A stretch of DNA of 64,000 bases, taken from assembly GCF_009026145.1 (NCBI RefSeq), contig NZ_WBUE01000008.1, positions 1 through 64,000 of the forward strand, in the 5' to 3' direction. This DNA is from Hyphomicrobium sp. GTDB taxonomy: Bacteria > Pseudomonadota > Alphaproteobacteria > Rhizobiales > Hyphomicrobiaceae. A program made the position numbers and the translations under genes. This document shows, piece by piece, positions 42,046-51,698 of the stretch (position 1 is the stretch's first letter; each line of letters opens with the position of its first letter). The notes beneath the pieces are model-generated. The model had not been told where the DNA came from. It made no database searches and was given only the letters and a program-made list of their open reading frames with translations.

Positions 42046-44145
42046 ATGAGGCATATTGCGTCGTTTTTTGCGTGCGTTTGCACGGTTGTTGCACTGCTGT
42101 CCCCGACCGCGCGCGCCGCCTGCCCCGAAGGCGAGGACCTCGACATCCAATTGCGCGACAAGGAGGTGCAGCGCCAGCTCATCCTCTCCGGCTTCCTCGC
42201 CGCCGAGATCGGCCGCGCCAACGAGAAGATGCTGCGCACCTCGATCGCGGATTTCCGTGCCGCCAACAGCCTGCCCGGCACCGATGAGGCCATCCTCACC
42301 GAAGCGGAATGCGATACGCTCAAGCACAACAACAATGCGGTCTATGCCTTCATCGGGTTCAAGCAGGTCATCAACCCGGTGAACCAGCTCAAGATGACCT
42401 TTCCCGCCGGCCTGTTGCCTCCCGAGGCGAAGCCATCGACGGAAACCTGGCAGGAATACGAGAACCCCAAGGTCAGCCGCGTCGGCATCGACGTGTTTCG
42501 CGTCTCGGGGCGCGAATCCTCCACCAACTCCTTCTCGCGCGGCTACCAGTCCTACGGCGCGCTGACGCTCACGTATCTCCACAACTCCGGATCGGAGGTC
42601 ATTGCCGAGGGCGCCGGCAACCGGTGGGGATCACGCTACTTCTTCCACAACATGAACTTCGAGTACCAGGGCGGCCAGCGCGGCATCTATATTCGCTTCG
42701 ACATGAGGCCGCCGGAGGGCTTCGTGCCGCCCCCCGAGATTCTCCCCGCCGCGCGATTAGAGAAGATCAAGAAGCAGATCGCCAAGCTCTACACGGCAGG
42801 CATCAACGGCGCGCCGATACCGAGCGAGAACGAGATCGCCTGGTCGCTGATCGCGCGCGCCGTGTTCAACATCGTCGCCTCCGATTTCTACGACCAGAAC
42901 GGCTGGCGGGAGCTCACGACCAAGAACTGCGTATTCGGGTCGCAACGGCGCGCGCGGCGCGGCGGCGTGCGCATCGTGTTCGCCACCACGCGCGGGGTCG
43001 CCAACAAAGACGGCGACATGAGCACCATGTTCGGCAACACCGCAAGCGACAGAATCACCTTTGGCTGCGTGCAGGTGAACCCGCGCTTCTCGGTGGCGCG
43101 CGATACCACGTATCGTGGCGCCTGGCGCGGCGGCGCACGCGCGGCCAACTCGCGCATTAGGCTGCTCAGCGAGCCGATCGACCGCAGCACCGAGAACTAC
43201 GTACGCATCATTGACACAGCTGCGGCGGAAGACGCCACGCACGCACTGCTCGTCATCCACGGCTACAACAACTCGTTCCTGGAGGCTGTGCAGGCGGCGG
43301 CCCGTATCGCCGGTGGCGCCGACTACAAGGGGCGCGTGTACATGTTCTCATGGCCGAGCGTCAGCCGGTCGCTGCGCTACCTGCAGGACGTCGACAACGC
43401 CGAGGAGGCGGAGGGCTCGCTGCAGGCGTTCCTGGCCGCCATGCTGCGCGACAACAACATCCGCACGCTCGACATCGTCGCCCACTCTATGGGCTCGCAG
43501 CAGCTGATGCGCGTCTTGGGCTCGATCCGCACCATCCTCGACGGGCGCCGTCACGAGGAAGGCACGCTGCGCCTGGGGCAGGTCGTGTTCGCCGCCCCCG
43601 ACGTTTCGGCGGCGGTGTTCAACACCAAGATCCTCACCTGGGCGAAGCTCGCGCAGCGCGTGACGATCTACACCTCCGGCGGCGACTGGGTGCTGTGGCT
43701 GTCGTCCTTGCTGCGCGGCCTCAATGACCGCGCCGGGGGCCATACGCCTTGGGGCGAGCCGCTCTCCGTCAACGCCAGCAACGTCTATGTCGTCGACAAG
43801 ACACCGCCCGAGTACGATTTCTGGAAGTTCTTCACCTACACGCACGCCGACTACGTCGACGACAAGGTGATCCTCAACGACATCCAGACTGTCATCACGG
43901 GCCTGCCGGCGGGAGATCCGAGCCATCGCGATCCGCACGGCAAGCGATTCAAAGCGCTGCCGTACAAGGGCGTGCACGGCAAGAGATACTGGGCGACGCT
44001 GCCCGAGGGGCCGATGGCGGAAGCGAAGGAAGCCGTGCAGGAGGGCCTCAAGCCTGCCCCGCCCGCCGCGTCACCTGCGCCGGCGGCGCCACCCACGGCG
44101 CAGCAGCCAGCGGTGCCACCGACCGCGACCGGCACCACGCGCTAG
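42046..44145 (+). CDS. Exported DUF900-type alpha/beta hydrolase
   Basis: 699 residues from the ATG at 42046 (GGGGGAAAG upstream); the frame runs further up to 41959 without a leader. Signal peptide ends PTARAACPEG. The N-terminal 90 residues look like a peptidoglycan-binding-like helical domain (QRQLILSGFLAAEIGRA). A beta domain is followed by the hydrolase: RIVFATTRG, LLVIHGYNNSF, the nucleophile elbow IVAHSMGSQ and VVFAAPDVSA (DUF900/COG4782). The C-terminus is Pro/Ala-rich. Substrate unknown; acts in the periplasm or is secreted. Confidence 0.85.
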   Translation: MRHIASFFACVCTVVALLSPTARAACPEGEDLDIQLRDKEVQRQLILSGFLAAEIGRANEKMLRTSIADFRAANSLPGTDEAILTEAECDTLKHNNNAVYAFIGFKQVINPVNQLKMTFPAGLLPPEAKPSTETWQEYENPKVSRVGIDVFRVSGRESSTNSFSRGYQSYGALTLTYLHNSGSEVIAEGAGNRWGSRYFFHNMNFEYQGGQRGIYIRFDMRPPEGFVPPPEILPAARLEKIKKQIAKLYTAGINGAPIPSENEIAWSLIARAVFNIVASDFYDQNGWRELTTKNCVFGSQRRARRGGVRIVFATTRGVANKDGDMSTMFGNTASDRITFGCVQVNPRFSVARDTTYRGAWRGGARAANSRIRLLSEPIDRSTENYVRIIDTAAAEDATHALLVIHGYNNSFLEAVQAAARIAGGADYKGRVYMFSWPSVSRSLRYLQDVDNAEEAEGSLQAFLAAMLRDNNIRTLDIVAHSMGSQQLMRVLGSIRTILDGRRHEEGTLRLGQVVFAAPDVSAAVFNTKILTWAKLAQRVTIYTSGGDWVLWLSSLLRGLNDRAGGHTPWGEPLSVNASNVYVVDKTPPEYDFWKFFTYTHADYVDDKVILNDIQTVITGLPAGDPSHRDPHGKRFKALPYKGVHGKRYWATLPEGPMAEAKEAVQEGLKPAPPAASPAPAAPPTAQQPAVPPTATGTTR

Positions 44146-44483
44146 CGTTCCAACATCTAGTTGGGAAACGCCCCACGCGGCGCTAGCGCACCGGCTTGTC
44201 CGCTGTGATGCGGAGATTAGCGCTTGATGCTCCCCTTCCCGTCATGGCCGCGCAGGCGGCCATCTACGCAAATCTCCCCTTGCGCTACGGTGATTTGATG
44301 CGAGCGAGGCGTACACGCGCGGTGAACTTCGCCAAAAGAGTTTGCTCAAGCTGGCGCGGATGGCCGCCTGCGCGGCCATGACGATTCAAACGCAATATCT
44401 TTGCATCGGCTGGAGGGGTCGGCGCGAAATGCGCAGCATGAGCGACGGGTGAGGGGGTGCTTCCGATCTCAATCGGAAACGCG
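44146..44483. other. Intergenic stretch with a REP-type pair
   Basis: About 340 bp between convergent genes. No gene seen; the palindromic pair at 44240-44383 is the only feature. Confidence 0.6.
44240..44383. repeat. Inverted pair of REP-like palindromes
   Basis: CGTCATGGCCGCGCAGGCGG… at 44240-44264 is matched by its exact 25-bp reverse complement at 44359-44383. Each arm is itself a hairpin (ATGGCCGC-GCAG-GCGGCCAT). Such 'GTCATGGCCG' palindromes are scattered in Hyphomicrobiales genomes. It lies between convergent genes and could terminate both. Confidence 0.85.
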
Positions 44484-45233
44484 TCAAATGCAGCGGCCGC
44501 CATCGACCTCGAGCGCGACACCGGTGATGAAAGAGGAGGCCGGGTCGGCGAGAAACATCGCCGCGTTGGCAATATCGTGCGGCCGGGACATCCGCCCCAG
44601 GGGAATGGTGGCGAGGAACTTGGCGCGGTTCTCCGGCGTGTCGGGCAGCCCCATGAACTGCGTCAGCATGCCGGTCTCGCCCATTACCGGGTTGATGGCG
44701 TTGACGCGGATGTTCTTCGGCGCCAGCTCCGCCGCCATCGACTTGGTCAGCGTGATCACCGCGCCCTTGGAGCCGTTGTACCAGGTGAGGCCGGGGCGCG
44801 GGCGCACGCCGGCGGTGGAGGCAATGTTGATGATGATGCCGCCGCCGCGCTTTTCCATCTTCGGTACGGCAGCGATGGTCGACAGGTAGATGGATTTCAC
44901 GTTGACGGCGTAGATGCGGTCGAACTCGGCCTCGCCGACCTCGAGCAGCGGCTGGTTGCGGTGCGTCACACCGGCGTTGTTGACGACGATGTCGAGGCCG
45001 CCGAAGGCTTCAGTGGCGGCGCGCACCATGGCATCGACGTCGACCTTCTGCGACACGTCGCCCTGCACGGGGATCACCTTGTCGCCGAAGCCGGAGGCGA
45101 ACGCGCGCACCCCTTCGCCGTTGAGATCGGCGGCAACGACGCTGGCGCCTTCCAGCGCGAAGCGCTCGGCGATGCCGCGCCCGAACCCGGAGGCCGCGCC
45201 GGTGACGATGGCTACCTTGCCTTGAAGCTTCAT
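44484..45233 (-). CDS. Short-chain dehydrogenase/reductase
   Basis: 249 residues from the ATG at 45233 with GAGGTGGGA upstream; the open frame extends into pheA but is shadow there. Rossmann motif VTGAASGFGRG, NNAG, catalytic Ser in NIASTAGV and the YNGSK active site; ends in the SDR hallmark GVALEVDGG. NAD(P)-dependent alcohol/ketone oxidoreductase; substrate unknown. Starts 11 bp after pheA, so it is co-transcribed with it. Confidence 0.9.
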   Translation of the reverse strand: MKLQGKVAIVTGAASGFGRGIAERFALEGASVVAADLNGEGVRAFASGFGDKVIPVQGDVSQKVDVDAMVRAATEAFGGLDIVVNNAGVTHRNQPLLEVGEAEFDRIYAVNVKSIYLSTIAAVPKMEKRGGGIIINIASTAGVRPRPGLTWYNGSKGAVITLTKSMAAELAPKNIRVNAINPVMGETGMLTQFMGLPDTPENRAKFLATIPLGRMSRPHDIANAAMFLADPASSFITGVALEVDGGRCI

Positions 45234-45244
45234 TCCCACCTCAC

Positions 45245-46159
45245 TCAGCGGATGCGCCGCACGGGGATCTTGCCTTCCGCGGCGAGGCGCGCAGCTTCGG
45301 CGCGATACGGGCTTGCCGGATAGGTGCCCAGCACCCGCTTCTCCGAGGAGAAGAACGACAGCTCCTCGAGCGCCAGGCGCACCAGGCGGTCGGCAGGATG
45401 CCCTTCGATGTCGGCGTAGAACATGGTGGCGTTGAAGGTGCCCTCGAGCTGATAGCTTTCGAGCTTCGTCATGTTGACGCCGTTGGTGGCAAATCCGCCC
45501 AGCGCCTTGTAGAGCGCCGCCGGCACGTTGCGCACCCGGAAGATGAAAGTGGTGATGACCGGGCCGTCGTCGGGATCGGCGTCGTCGGCCTCGGCCGCGA
45601 GCACGACGAAGCGCGTCGTGTTGTGCACCTCGTCCTCGACATCCTTGACGAGAATGTCGAGACCGTAAATCTCGGCGGCAAGCGAGGAGGCGATGGCGGC
45701 GAGCATTGGATCCTTGGCCTCGCTCACCATGCGCGCCGAGCCGGCCGTGTCGGCCTCGGGGACCGGCTTCAGGCCGAGCTCTATCAGCTTGCGGCGGCAC
45801 TGGCCGAGCGCTTGGGTGTGACTGAGGACGCGTTTGATGGTCTTCAGGGAGGCGCCGGGGGTCGCCATCAACTGATGGCGCACGCGCAGGAAGTGCTCGC
45901 CGACGATGTAGAGGTCGGCCTCGGGCAACAGGTGGTGGATGTCGGCGACGCGCCCCGCCACCGAGTTCTCGATGGGGATCATGGCGAGGCGCGCCTCGCC
46001 CACCTTCACCGCCTGCAGCGCGTCCTCGAAAGTCGGGCAGGCGACGGCTTCCATTCCCGGGAAAGCCTCGCGGCAGGCAAGGTGCGAGTTGGCGCCCGGC
46101 TCGCCCTGGTAGACGATGCGTTCGGCGGCCGCGCGCGTCTGGCGGGGTGAATTCGGCAT
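45245..46159 (-). CDS. pheA: Prephenate dehydratase
   Basis: 304 residues from the ATG at 46159 (a GTG at 46165 is also in frame). Monofunctional type: PDT domain with VYQGEPGANSHLA, IPIENSVAGRV and the catalytic NTTRF motif. It is followed by an ACT domain (TTFIFRVRNVPAALYKALGGF, KLESYQLEGTFNATMFYADI) for phenylalanine feedback. Converts prephenate to phenylpyruvate. Downstream of kdsB on the same strand, a gene order known in Hyphomicrobiales. Confidence 0.93.
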   Translation of the reverse strand: MPNSPRQTRAAAERIVYQGEPGANSHLACREAFPGMEAVACPTFEDALQAVKVGEARLAMIPIENSVAGRVADIHHLLPEADLYIVGEHFLRVRHQLMATPGASLKTIKRVLSHTQALGQCRRKLIELGLKPVPEADTAGSARMVSEAKDPMLAAIASSLAAEIYGLDILVKDVEDEVHNTTRFVVLAAEADDADPDDGPVITTFIFRVRNVPAALYKALGGFATNGVNMTKLESYQLEGTFNATMFYADIEGHPADRLVRLALEELSFFSSEKRVLGTYPASPYRAEAARLAAEGKIPVRRIR

Positions 46160-46225
46160 GATCACAAGCGGATGAATGAGCCGCGGCGCACGCGGCTTTT
46201 TATGGCGCGGCGGGGCGCGGAAGGT

Positions 46226-46963
46226 TCAGGCGGCCCCCAGGAGGCGGCGGGCCCGCTCGAGGTCGGCGGGAGTATCGACACCGAGCGGAACAGTGTCAAC
46301 GACGCTGACGTCGATGCGCATGCCGGCCTCCAGGGCGCGCAACTGCTCCAGCTTCTCGCGCTTCTCGAGCGGGGAAGGTTGCAGCGACACGAAGCGGGCC
46401 AGCGCCGCACGCCGGTAGGCGTAGATGCCGATGTGGTGGTAAAGCGGGCCCTCGCCGTAGGGGGCGGTGGCGCGCGTGAAGTAGAGCGCCCGCAGGCGCC
46501 CGGGTGCGGCGAGCGGCGAGCCGACGACCTTCACCACGTTGGGGTTGGTGCGCTCCTCCACCTCGACGATCTCGGCGGCGAGGGTCGCGATGTCCGTTGC
46601 CGGCTCGGCGAGCGGCGCGACGCAGGCGGCGACGAGGTGCGGCTCGAGCGTCGGTAGATCGCCCTGCAGGTTGACGATGATCTCGGCGCGCGCGTCAGGA
46701 TCGACACGGGTGATCGCCTCGAAGATGCGATCGGAGCCCGAGGCGTGATCGGCCCGCGTCATCACCGCCTCGCCGCCCGCCGCCTCGACCGCCGCCACCA
46801 CCTCCGGCGCATCAGTGGCCACCACGACGCGGCCGGCATCGGCGGCAACGGCGCGACGCCATACCTGCACGATCATCGGGACGCCGGCGATGTCGACCAT
46901 CGGCTTGCCGGGCAGGCGCGTCGCCTGCATGCGGGCGGGGATGACGACGAGCGTGTTCGGCAC
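46226..46963 (-). CDS. kdsB: 3-deoxy-manno-octulosonate cytidylyltransferase
   Basis: 245 residues from a GTG at 46963 (AGGTGCGG upstream); the open frame extends about 85 codons further upstream without family similarity. Motifs: [17 protein letters not shown] (nucleotide binding), [34 protein letters not shown] and [14 protein letters not shown]. Activates Kdo with CTP for lipopolysaccharide core synthesis in the cytoplasm. Divergent from the cytochrome c gene. Confidence 0.94.
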   Translation of the reverse strand: MPNTLVVIPARMQATRLPGKPMVDIAGVPMIVQVWRRAVAADAGRVVVATDAPEVVAAVEAAGGEAVMTRADHASGSDRIFEAITRVDPDARAEIIVNLQGDLPTLEPHLVAACVAPLAEPATDIATLAAEIVEVEERTNPNVVKVVGSPLAAPGRLRALYFTRATAPYGEGPLYHHIGIYAYRRAALARFVSLQPSPLEKREKLEQLRALEAGMRIDVSVVDTVPLGVDTPADLERARRLLGAA

Positions 46964-47111
46964 TGGTCCGCACCTAGCGTTGAGCCGAGGCAATTGGTCC
47001 CGGGCGCAGGCACATAGAACGGAGCCTGCCTCGGTTGCAAGCCGATGCGGAGTTTCTATAGTCCCCCCGATTGTTCGGCGGGGCCGGACGCGAGGCTGCG
47101 GAGCGGGTGGA

Positions 47112-47681
47112 ATGCGAATCGATTCCTTCGAGGTTTCGAAAATTGTCGGTGCGTTTCTCTGTGCCTTTCTGGTCATCGTCGGCTTCCGCGTGGCGCTCGA
47201 AATTGGCGAGCACGACAAGGCACCGGAAAAGCCGGGCTACGTGCTGGCGACGCCGGAAGCGGCGCCCGCGGCGGGGCACAGTGCCGGTGGGGCGGCTCCG
47301 GCTGCGGCACCCGCTGCGCCGGCACCGGCAGCGAACGCTTTCGATCCCAAGGCGGTGGCGGACGCTGCCGCATCCGGCAACGCTCAGGCCGGCCAGAAGA
47401 TTTTCGGCAAGTGCGCGGCTTGCCATTCGGCCGAGCCTGGCGGGCCCAACAAGGTTGGTCCCAATCTCGCCGGGGTCGTAGGCCGTCCCAAGGCGAGCCA
47501 TGCCGGATTTACCTATTCGGACGCGCTGAAGGCCAAAGGTGGCGATTGGACGCTCGAGGATCTCGCGGTGTTCATTCACAATCCCAAGGGCTTCGTGGCC
47601 GGCACCAAGATGCTGTTCCCGGGAATTGCCGATCCGGGTGACCTCGCCGACCTGCTCGCCTACCTTAACAGCGTGAAATAA
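47112..47681 (+). CDS. Membrane-anchored c-type cytochrome (CycM-like)
   Basis: 189 residues from the ATG at 47112; the upstream open frame overlaps kdsB and is discarded. Uncleaved N-terminal anchor (about 9-29), Ala/Pro linker, then a class I cytochrome c domain with haem motif [15 protein letters not shown] and the Met ligand in GTKMLFPG. It shuttles electrons between the bc1 complex and the terminal oxidase on the periplasmic face. Adjacency to kdsB and pheA is typical of CycM loci. Confidence 0.9.
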   Translation: MRIDSFEVSKIVGAFLCAFLVIVGFRVALEIGEHDKAPEKPGYVLATPEAAPAAGHSAGGAAPAAAPAAPAPAANAFDPKAVADAAASGNAQAGQKIFGKCAACHSAEPGGPNKVGPNLAGVVGRPKASHAGFTYSDALKAKGGDWTLEDLAVFIHNPKGFVAGTKMLFPGIADPGDLADLLAYLNSVK

Positions 47682-47875
47682 CACCCCCGGGCCGCGCCGC
47701 TGCGCTCTGGGCGGCAAAATGACAGCAAGTTAACTCGCCCCGCGGCCCGGATTTTGCGACCCTCGGGGCGTTGGCATGTCTTGTAGGTCTCATACGGCGC
47801 GCGAAGCCATGAGATTTTTCGGCCGTAGCGACGCCTTTTGCCCTCCCGACCCGTGACTGAAAGGGAAAACGCCTG

Positions 47876-49855
47876 GTGCTTTCGCGTCTCGACGTCCCCG
47901 CCACCTGCCTCGCAGCCTTGCTTTGCCTCATCGTCGTCGCCCCGGCCGCAGCACAGGAGCCACCGGCAGGCACGGCGACCGAAGCCAGCCCTGCCCCGCA
48001 AGCGAACGAGCGCCACCATGCATTGTCGCTGGTCGGCGAACCGAAGTATCCCGCCGGCTTCGATCACTTCGACTGGGTCAACCCCGACGCGCCCAAGGGC
48101 GGCACGCTGCGCGGCTTCGCCGAGGGCTCCTTCGACAGTCTCAACCCATTCACCGTCAAGGGCGATCCAGCCGGCGGCCTCGGCCTCATCTATGATTCGC
48201 TGATGACGGGCAGCCCCGACGAGCCGTCTTCCGAGTATGGGCTCATCGCCGAGTGGGTGTCCTATCCGCCCGACTTTTCGTCGGTGACGTTCGGCATCAA
48301 TCCCAAGGCGCGCTTCCAGGACGGCTCGCCGATTACGCCCGAGGATGTCGTATTCTCCTTCGAGGCGCAGAAGAAAGCCCATCCGCGGGCGGCCTTTTAC
48401 TACAAGAACGTCGTCAAGGCGGAGAAGACCGGCGACAACGAGGTGACCTTCACCTTCGACGTCAAAGGCAACCGCGAGCTGCCGCAGATCGTCGGCCAGC
48501 TCATGATCGTGCCCAAGAAGTTCTGGGAAGGCACCGGCCCCGACGGCCAGCCGCGCGACATCACCAAGACGTCGATGGAGATACCGGTCGGCTCCGGCGT
48601 CTATCGCATCAAGAGCTTCGACGCCGGCCGTTCGATCACCTACGAGCGCGTCAAGGACTACTGGGCGAAGGATCTTCCCATCGCCAAGGGCCAGTGGAAT
48701 TTCGACGAGTTCAAGCTGACCTACTTCCTCGACCGCACACCGGCCTTCGAGGAGTTCAAGTCGGGCAAGCTCGACTACTGGATGGAAAGCACCGCCAGCA
48801 ACTGGGCTACCGGCTACGGCTTCTCGGGCATCGACAAGGGCTGGGTGAAGAAGGAAGCCATCCCGGTCAAGCGCGTGGCGCCGATGCAGGCGTTCGTGTT
48901 CAACCAGCGGCGAAAGCAGTTCCAGGATCCGCGCGTGCGCCGCGCCTTCGCTTTGGCCTTCAACTTCGAGGAAGCCAACAAAAAGCTGTTCTATAATTCG
49001 TATGTGCGCGTCGGCAGCTACTTCGACAATTCCGAGTTGGCTGCCAAAGGGCTGCCGCAGGGGCGCGAGCTCGAGATCCTCAACGAGGTGAAGGACGAGG
49101 TCCCCGCCGAGGTGTTCACCACCGAGTGGAACAACCCGGTCAACAACACGCCCGACGACTTCCGCAACCACATGCGTGAAGCCTCGAAGCTTCTCAACGA
49201 GGCCGGTTGGACGTTGCAGGAGGTCGTGCTCGACGACGGAAGCTGCGGCACGTTCTGCTCCATCATGCGCACGGTGGGGCTGTCGTCCGCCCCGAAGGCG
49301 AACCTCCTCCGCAACGCGCAAGGACAGACGCTAGACGCCGAATTCCTGCTCCAATCGCCCGACTTCCAGAAGATCGTGCTGCCCTACGTGCAGGACCTGC
49401 AGAAGCTCGGCATCAAGGCATCCATTCGCATGGTCGACGGCGCGCAGTACAAGCGGCGCGAGGATTCACGCGATTACGACATCATTGTCGACAACTTCGC
49501 CCAATCGGAATCGCCCGGCAACGAGCAGCGCGACTTCTGGGGCTCGGCCGCCGCCGACCGTGACGGCTCGCGCAACACCGCCGGCATCAAGAACCCGGCA
49601 GTCGACAAGTTGATCGACAAAGTGGTGTTCGCCAAGGATCGGGATGAGCTCTTAGCGGCGACGCACGCCCTCGACCGCGTGCTGTTGTGGAACTTCTACG
49701 TCGTGCCGCAGTGGCACTATCCATTCGAGCGGATCGCCTATTGGGACGTGTTCGGCCGCCCCGCCAAGTTGCCCTCGCAGACGTCGGCACTGTCGCAGGT
49801 CTGGTGGTTCGATGCCGACAAGCAGAAGGCGCTCGCCGCGGCGCGGAGACAGTGA
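47876..49855 (+). CDS. Peptide-binding protein of a YejABEF-type ABC transporter (first)
   Basis: 659 residues from a GTG at 47876. Leader ends VVAPAAAQEPP. SBP_bac_5 fold with SLVGEPKYPAGFDHFDWVNP, GSFDSLNPFTVKG, ARFQDGSPITPEDVVFSFE and the YejA-specific ending (WNFYVVPQWHYPFERIAYWD). Binds oligopeptides or microcin C-like compounds in the periplasm. First gene of a five-gene unit; the next start overlaps its TGA. Confidence 0.88.
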   Translation: MLSRLDVPATCLAALLCLIVVAPAAAQEPPAGTATEASPAPQANERHHALSLVGEPKYPAGFDHFDWVNPDAPKGGTLRGFAEGSFDSLNPFTVKGDPAGGLGLIYDSLMTGSPDEPSSEYGLIAEWVSYPPDFSSVTFGINPKARFQDGSPITPEDVVFSFEAQKKAHPRAAFYYKNVVKAEKTGDNEVTFTFDVKGNRELPQIVGQLMIVPKKFWEGTGPDGQPRDITKTSMEIPVGSGVYRIKSFDAGRSITYERVKDYWAKDLPIAKGQWNFDEFKLTYFLDRTPAFEEFKSGKLDYWMESTASNWATGYGFSGIDKGWVKKEAIPVKRVAPMQAFVFNQRRKQFQDPRVRRAFALAFNFEEANKKLFYNSYVRVGSYFDNSELAAKGLPQGRELEILNEVKDEVPAEVFTTEWNNPVNNTPDDFRNHMREASKLLNEAGWTLQEVVLDDGSCGTFCSIMRTVGLSSAPKANLLRNAQGQTLDAEFLLQSPDFQKIVLPYVQDLQKLGIKASIRMVDGAQYKRREDSRDYDIIVDNFAQSESPGNEQRDFWGSAAADRDGSRNTAGIKNPAVDKLIDKVVFAKDRDELLAATHALDRVLLWNFYVVPQWHYPFERIAYWDVFGRPAKLPSQTSALSQVWWFDADKQKALAAARRQ

Positions 49856-51687
49856 TGGTGGCAATGCAGGCAGCGCCCTTTGAACGACGCGCCCCAATGC
49901 TCACCCGCCTCGCCGCCCTCACCATCGCCGCGGCGGCGCTTGCCACGACCGCCAGCGCCGAGCCGCGCCACGGGCTGTCGGCCTTCGGCGAGCTGAAGTA
50001 TCCGGCCGACTTCAAGCACTTCGAGTACGTCAATCCCGGTGCGCCCAAGGGCGGCCGCCTGGCGATGATCGGCACCGCCGGTCGCACCACATTCGACAGC
50101 TTCAACAACTACATCCTCAAGGGCGATTCCGCGCAGGGCCTCGAATACCTGTTCGACAGCCTGATGACGCGCGCCCTCGACGAGCCGGACGCCGTCTACG
50201 GTCTCGTCGCCGCCAGCGCCGAGGTGGCGCTCGACGGCAAGTCGGTCACTTTCACGATGCGGCCGGAGGCGAAGTTCGCCGACGGCACGCCGGTGACGGC
50301 CGATGACGTCGTGTTCTCCTTCGAGACGCTGAAGCAGAAGGGGCATCCGAATTTTGGGTTGTCGCTGCGCGACGTGGTGAAGGCCGAGGCGCTCGATCCG
50401 CATACCGTCCGCTACGAGTTTACCGGCGACCTCATCCGCGACCTGCCGCTCGTCGTCGCCGAGCTGCCGATCTTGTCGAAGGCCTACTACACGGCCCGCC
50501 CCTTCGATCAAACGTCGCTGGACAAGCCGCTGGGCTCGGGTCCCTACGAGATCGGGGCCTACAAGGCCGGCACCTTCGTCTCCTACAAGCGCCGTCCCGA
50601 CTATTGGGCCAGGGATCTTCCCGTCAATCGCGGCCGCTTCAACTTCGACGAGCTGCGCTATGACTACTACCGTGACCGCACGCTGGAGCTGGAAGGGCTG
50701 AAGGCCGGCAGCTTCGACTTCCGCGAGGAGTTCACCTCCATCGACTGGGCCACCGGCTACGACGTCCCGGCGGTGAAGGAAGGCCGGCTCATACGGCTGA
50801 CGATGCCCGACGAGCGCCCATCGGGAGCGCAGGGCTTCTTCATCAACACACGGCGCGAGCCGTTCAAGGACAAACGCGTGCGCGAGGCGCTCGGACTCGC
50901 CTTCGACTTCGAGTGGTCGAACAAGAACCTGTTCTTCGAGCTCTATACGCGCACGCAGAGCTTCTTCGAGAATTCCGACATGAAGGCCTCAGGGCCGCCG
51001 AGCCCGGAGGAGCTCAAGCTGCTCGAGCCATACAGGGACAGGCTGGCGCCGGAGGTGTTCGGCGAGCCGTACTCGCCCCCGGTGACGGACGCCTCGGGGC
51101 GCGACCGCAAGCATCTCAAGCGTGCGCGCGACCTGCTCACGGCGGCCGGTTACGGCGATGGCGGCAGACCGCTCACCGTCGAGATCCTCTCCTTCGAGTC
51201 CGGCTTCGATCGCATCGTCATTCCCTACATTGACAATTTGAAGCGCATCGGCGTCAACGCCTCGCTGCGCAGGGTCGACCCGGCCCAGTACGAGCGGCGC
51301 ATGAAGTCGTTCGACTTCGACATGACCACGCAGCGCTATGCGCTGCGCCTGACGCCGGGCGTAGAGGTCAAGAGCTACTGGGGCTCCGATGCCGCCGCCA
51401 TGGACGGCAGCTTCAATCTCGCCGGCATCAAGGACCCGGTCGTCGACGCCCTCATCACGAAGGTGATAGAAGCGAAGTCGCGCGCCGAGCTGGCGACTGC
51501 GACTCGCGCCCTCGACCGTGTCTTGCGCGCGGGTCAGTATTGGGTGCCGCACTGGTACAAGGCCATGCACAACGTGGCATTCTGGGACAAGTATGCGCGC
51601 CCGGCGGTAAAGCCGAAGTACGACGAGGGCGTGATCGAAACCTGGTGGTATGACGCCGACAAAGCTGCCAAGCTAGCCAAGAATTGA
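49855..51687 (+). CDS. Peptide-binding protein of a YejABEF-type ABC transporter (second)
   Basis: 610 residues from the ATG at 49855 (overlapping the previous stop; ATG at 49897 is an alternative). Leader ends TTASAEPRHG. Same fold as its neighbour (LSAFGELKYPADFKHFEYVNP, AKFADGTPVTADDVVFSFE, YWVPHWYKAMHNVAFWD) but clearly diverged. Two adjacent binding proteins suggest a widened substrate range for one membrane complex. Confidence 0.88.
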   Translation: MVAMQAAPFERRAPMLTRLAALTIAAAALATTASAEPRHGLSAFGELKYPADFKHFEYVNPGAPKGGRLAMIGTAGRTTFDSFNNYILKGDSAQGLEYLFDSLMTRALDEPDAVYGLVAASAEVALDGKSVTFTMRPEAKFADGTPVTADDVVFSFETLKQKGHPNFGLSLRDVVKAEALDPHTVRYEFTGDLIRDLPLVVAELPILSKAYYTARPFDQTSLDKPLGSGPYEIGAYKAGTFVSYKRRPDYWARDLPVNRGRFNFDELRYDYYRDRTLELEGLKAGSFDFREEFTSIDWATGYDVPAVKEGRLIRLTMPDERPSGAQGFFINTRREPFKDKRVREALGLAFDFEWSNKNLFFELYTRTQSFFENSDMKASGPPSPEELKLLEPYRDRLAPEVFGEPYSPPVTDASGRDRKHLKRARDLLTAAGYGDGGRPLTVEILSFESGFDRIVIPYIDNLKRIGVNASLRRVDPAQYERRMKSFDFDMTTQRYALRLTPGVEVKSYWGSDAAAMDGSFNLAGIKDPVVDALITKVIEAKSRAELATATRALDRVLRAGQYWVPHWYKAMHNVAFWDKYARPAVKPKYDEGVIETWWYDADKAAKLAKN

Positions 51688-51698
51688 GCCCCGCTCCG

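Noticed and set aside
47660..49321. 553-residue minus-strand frame
   Set aside because: Antisense shadow of the first peptide-binding protein; such long shadows are common at this GC content.
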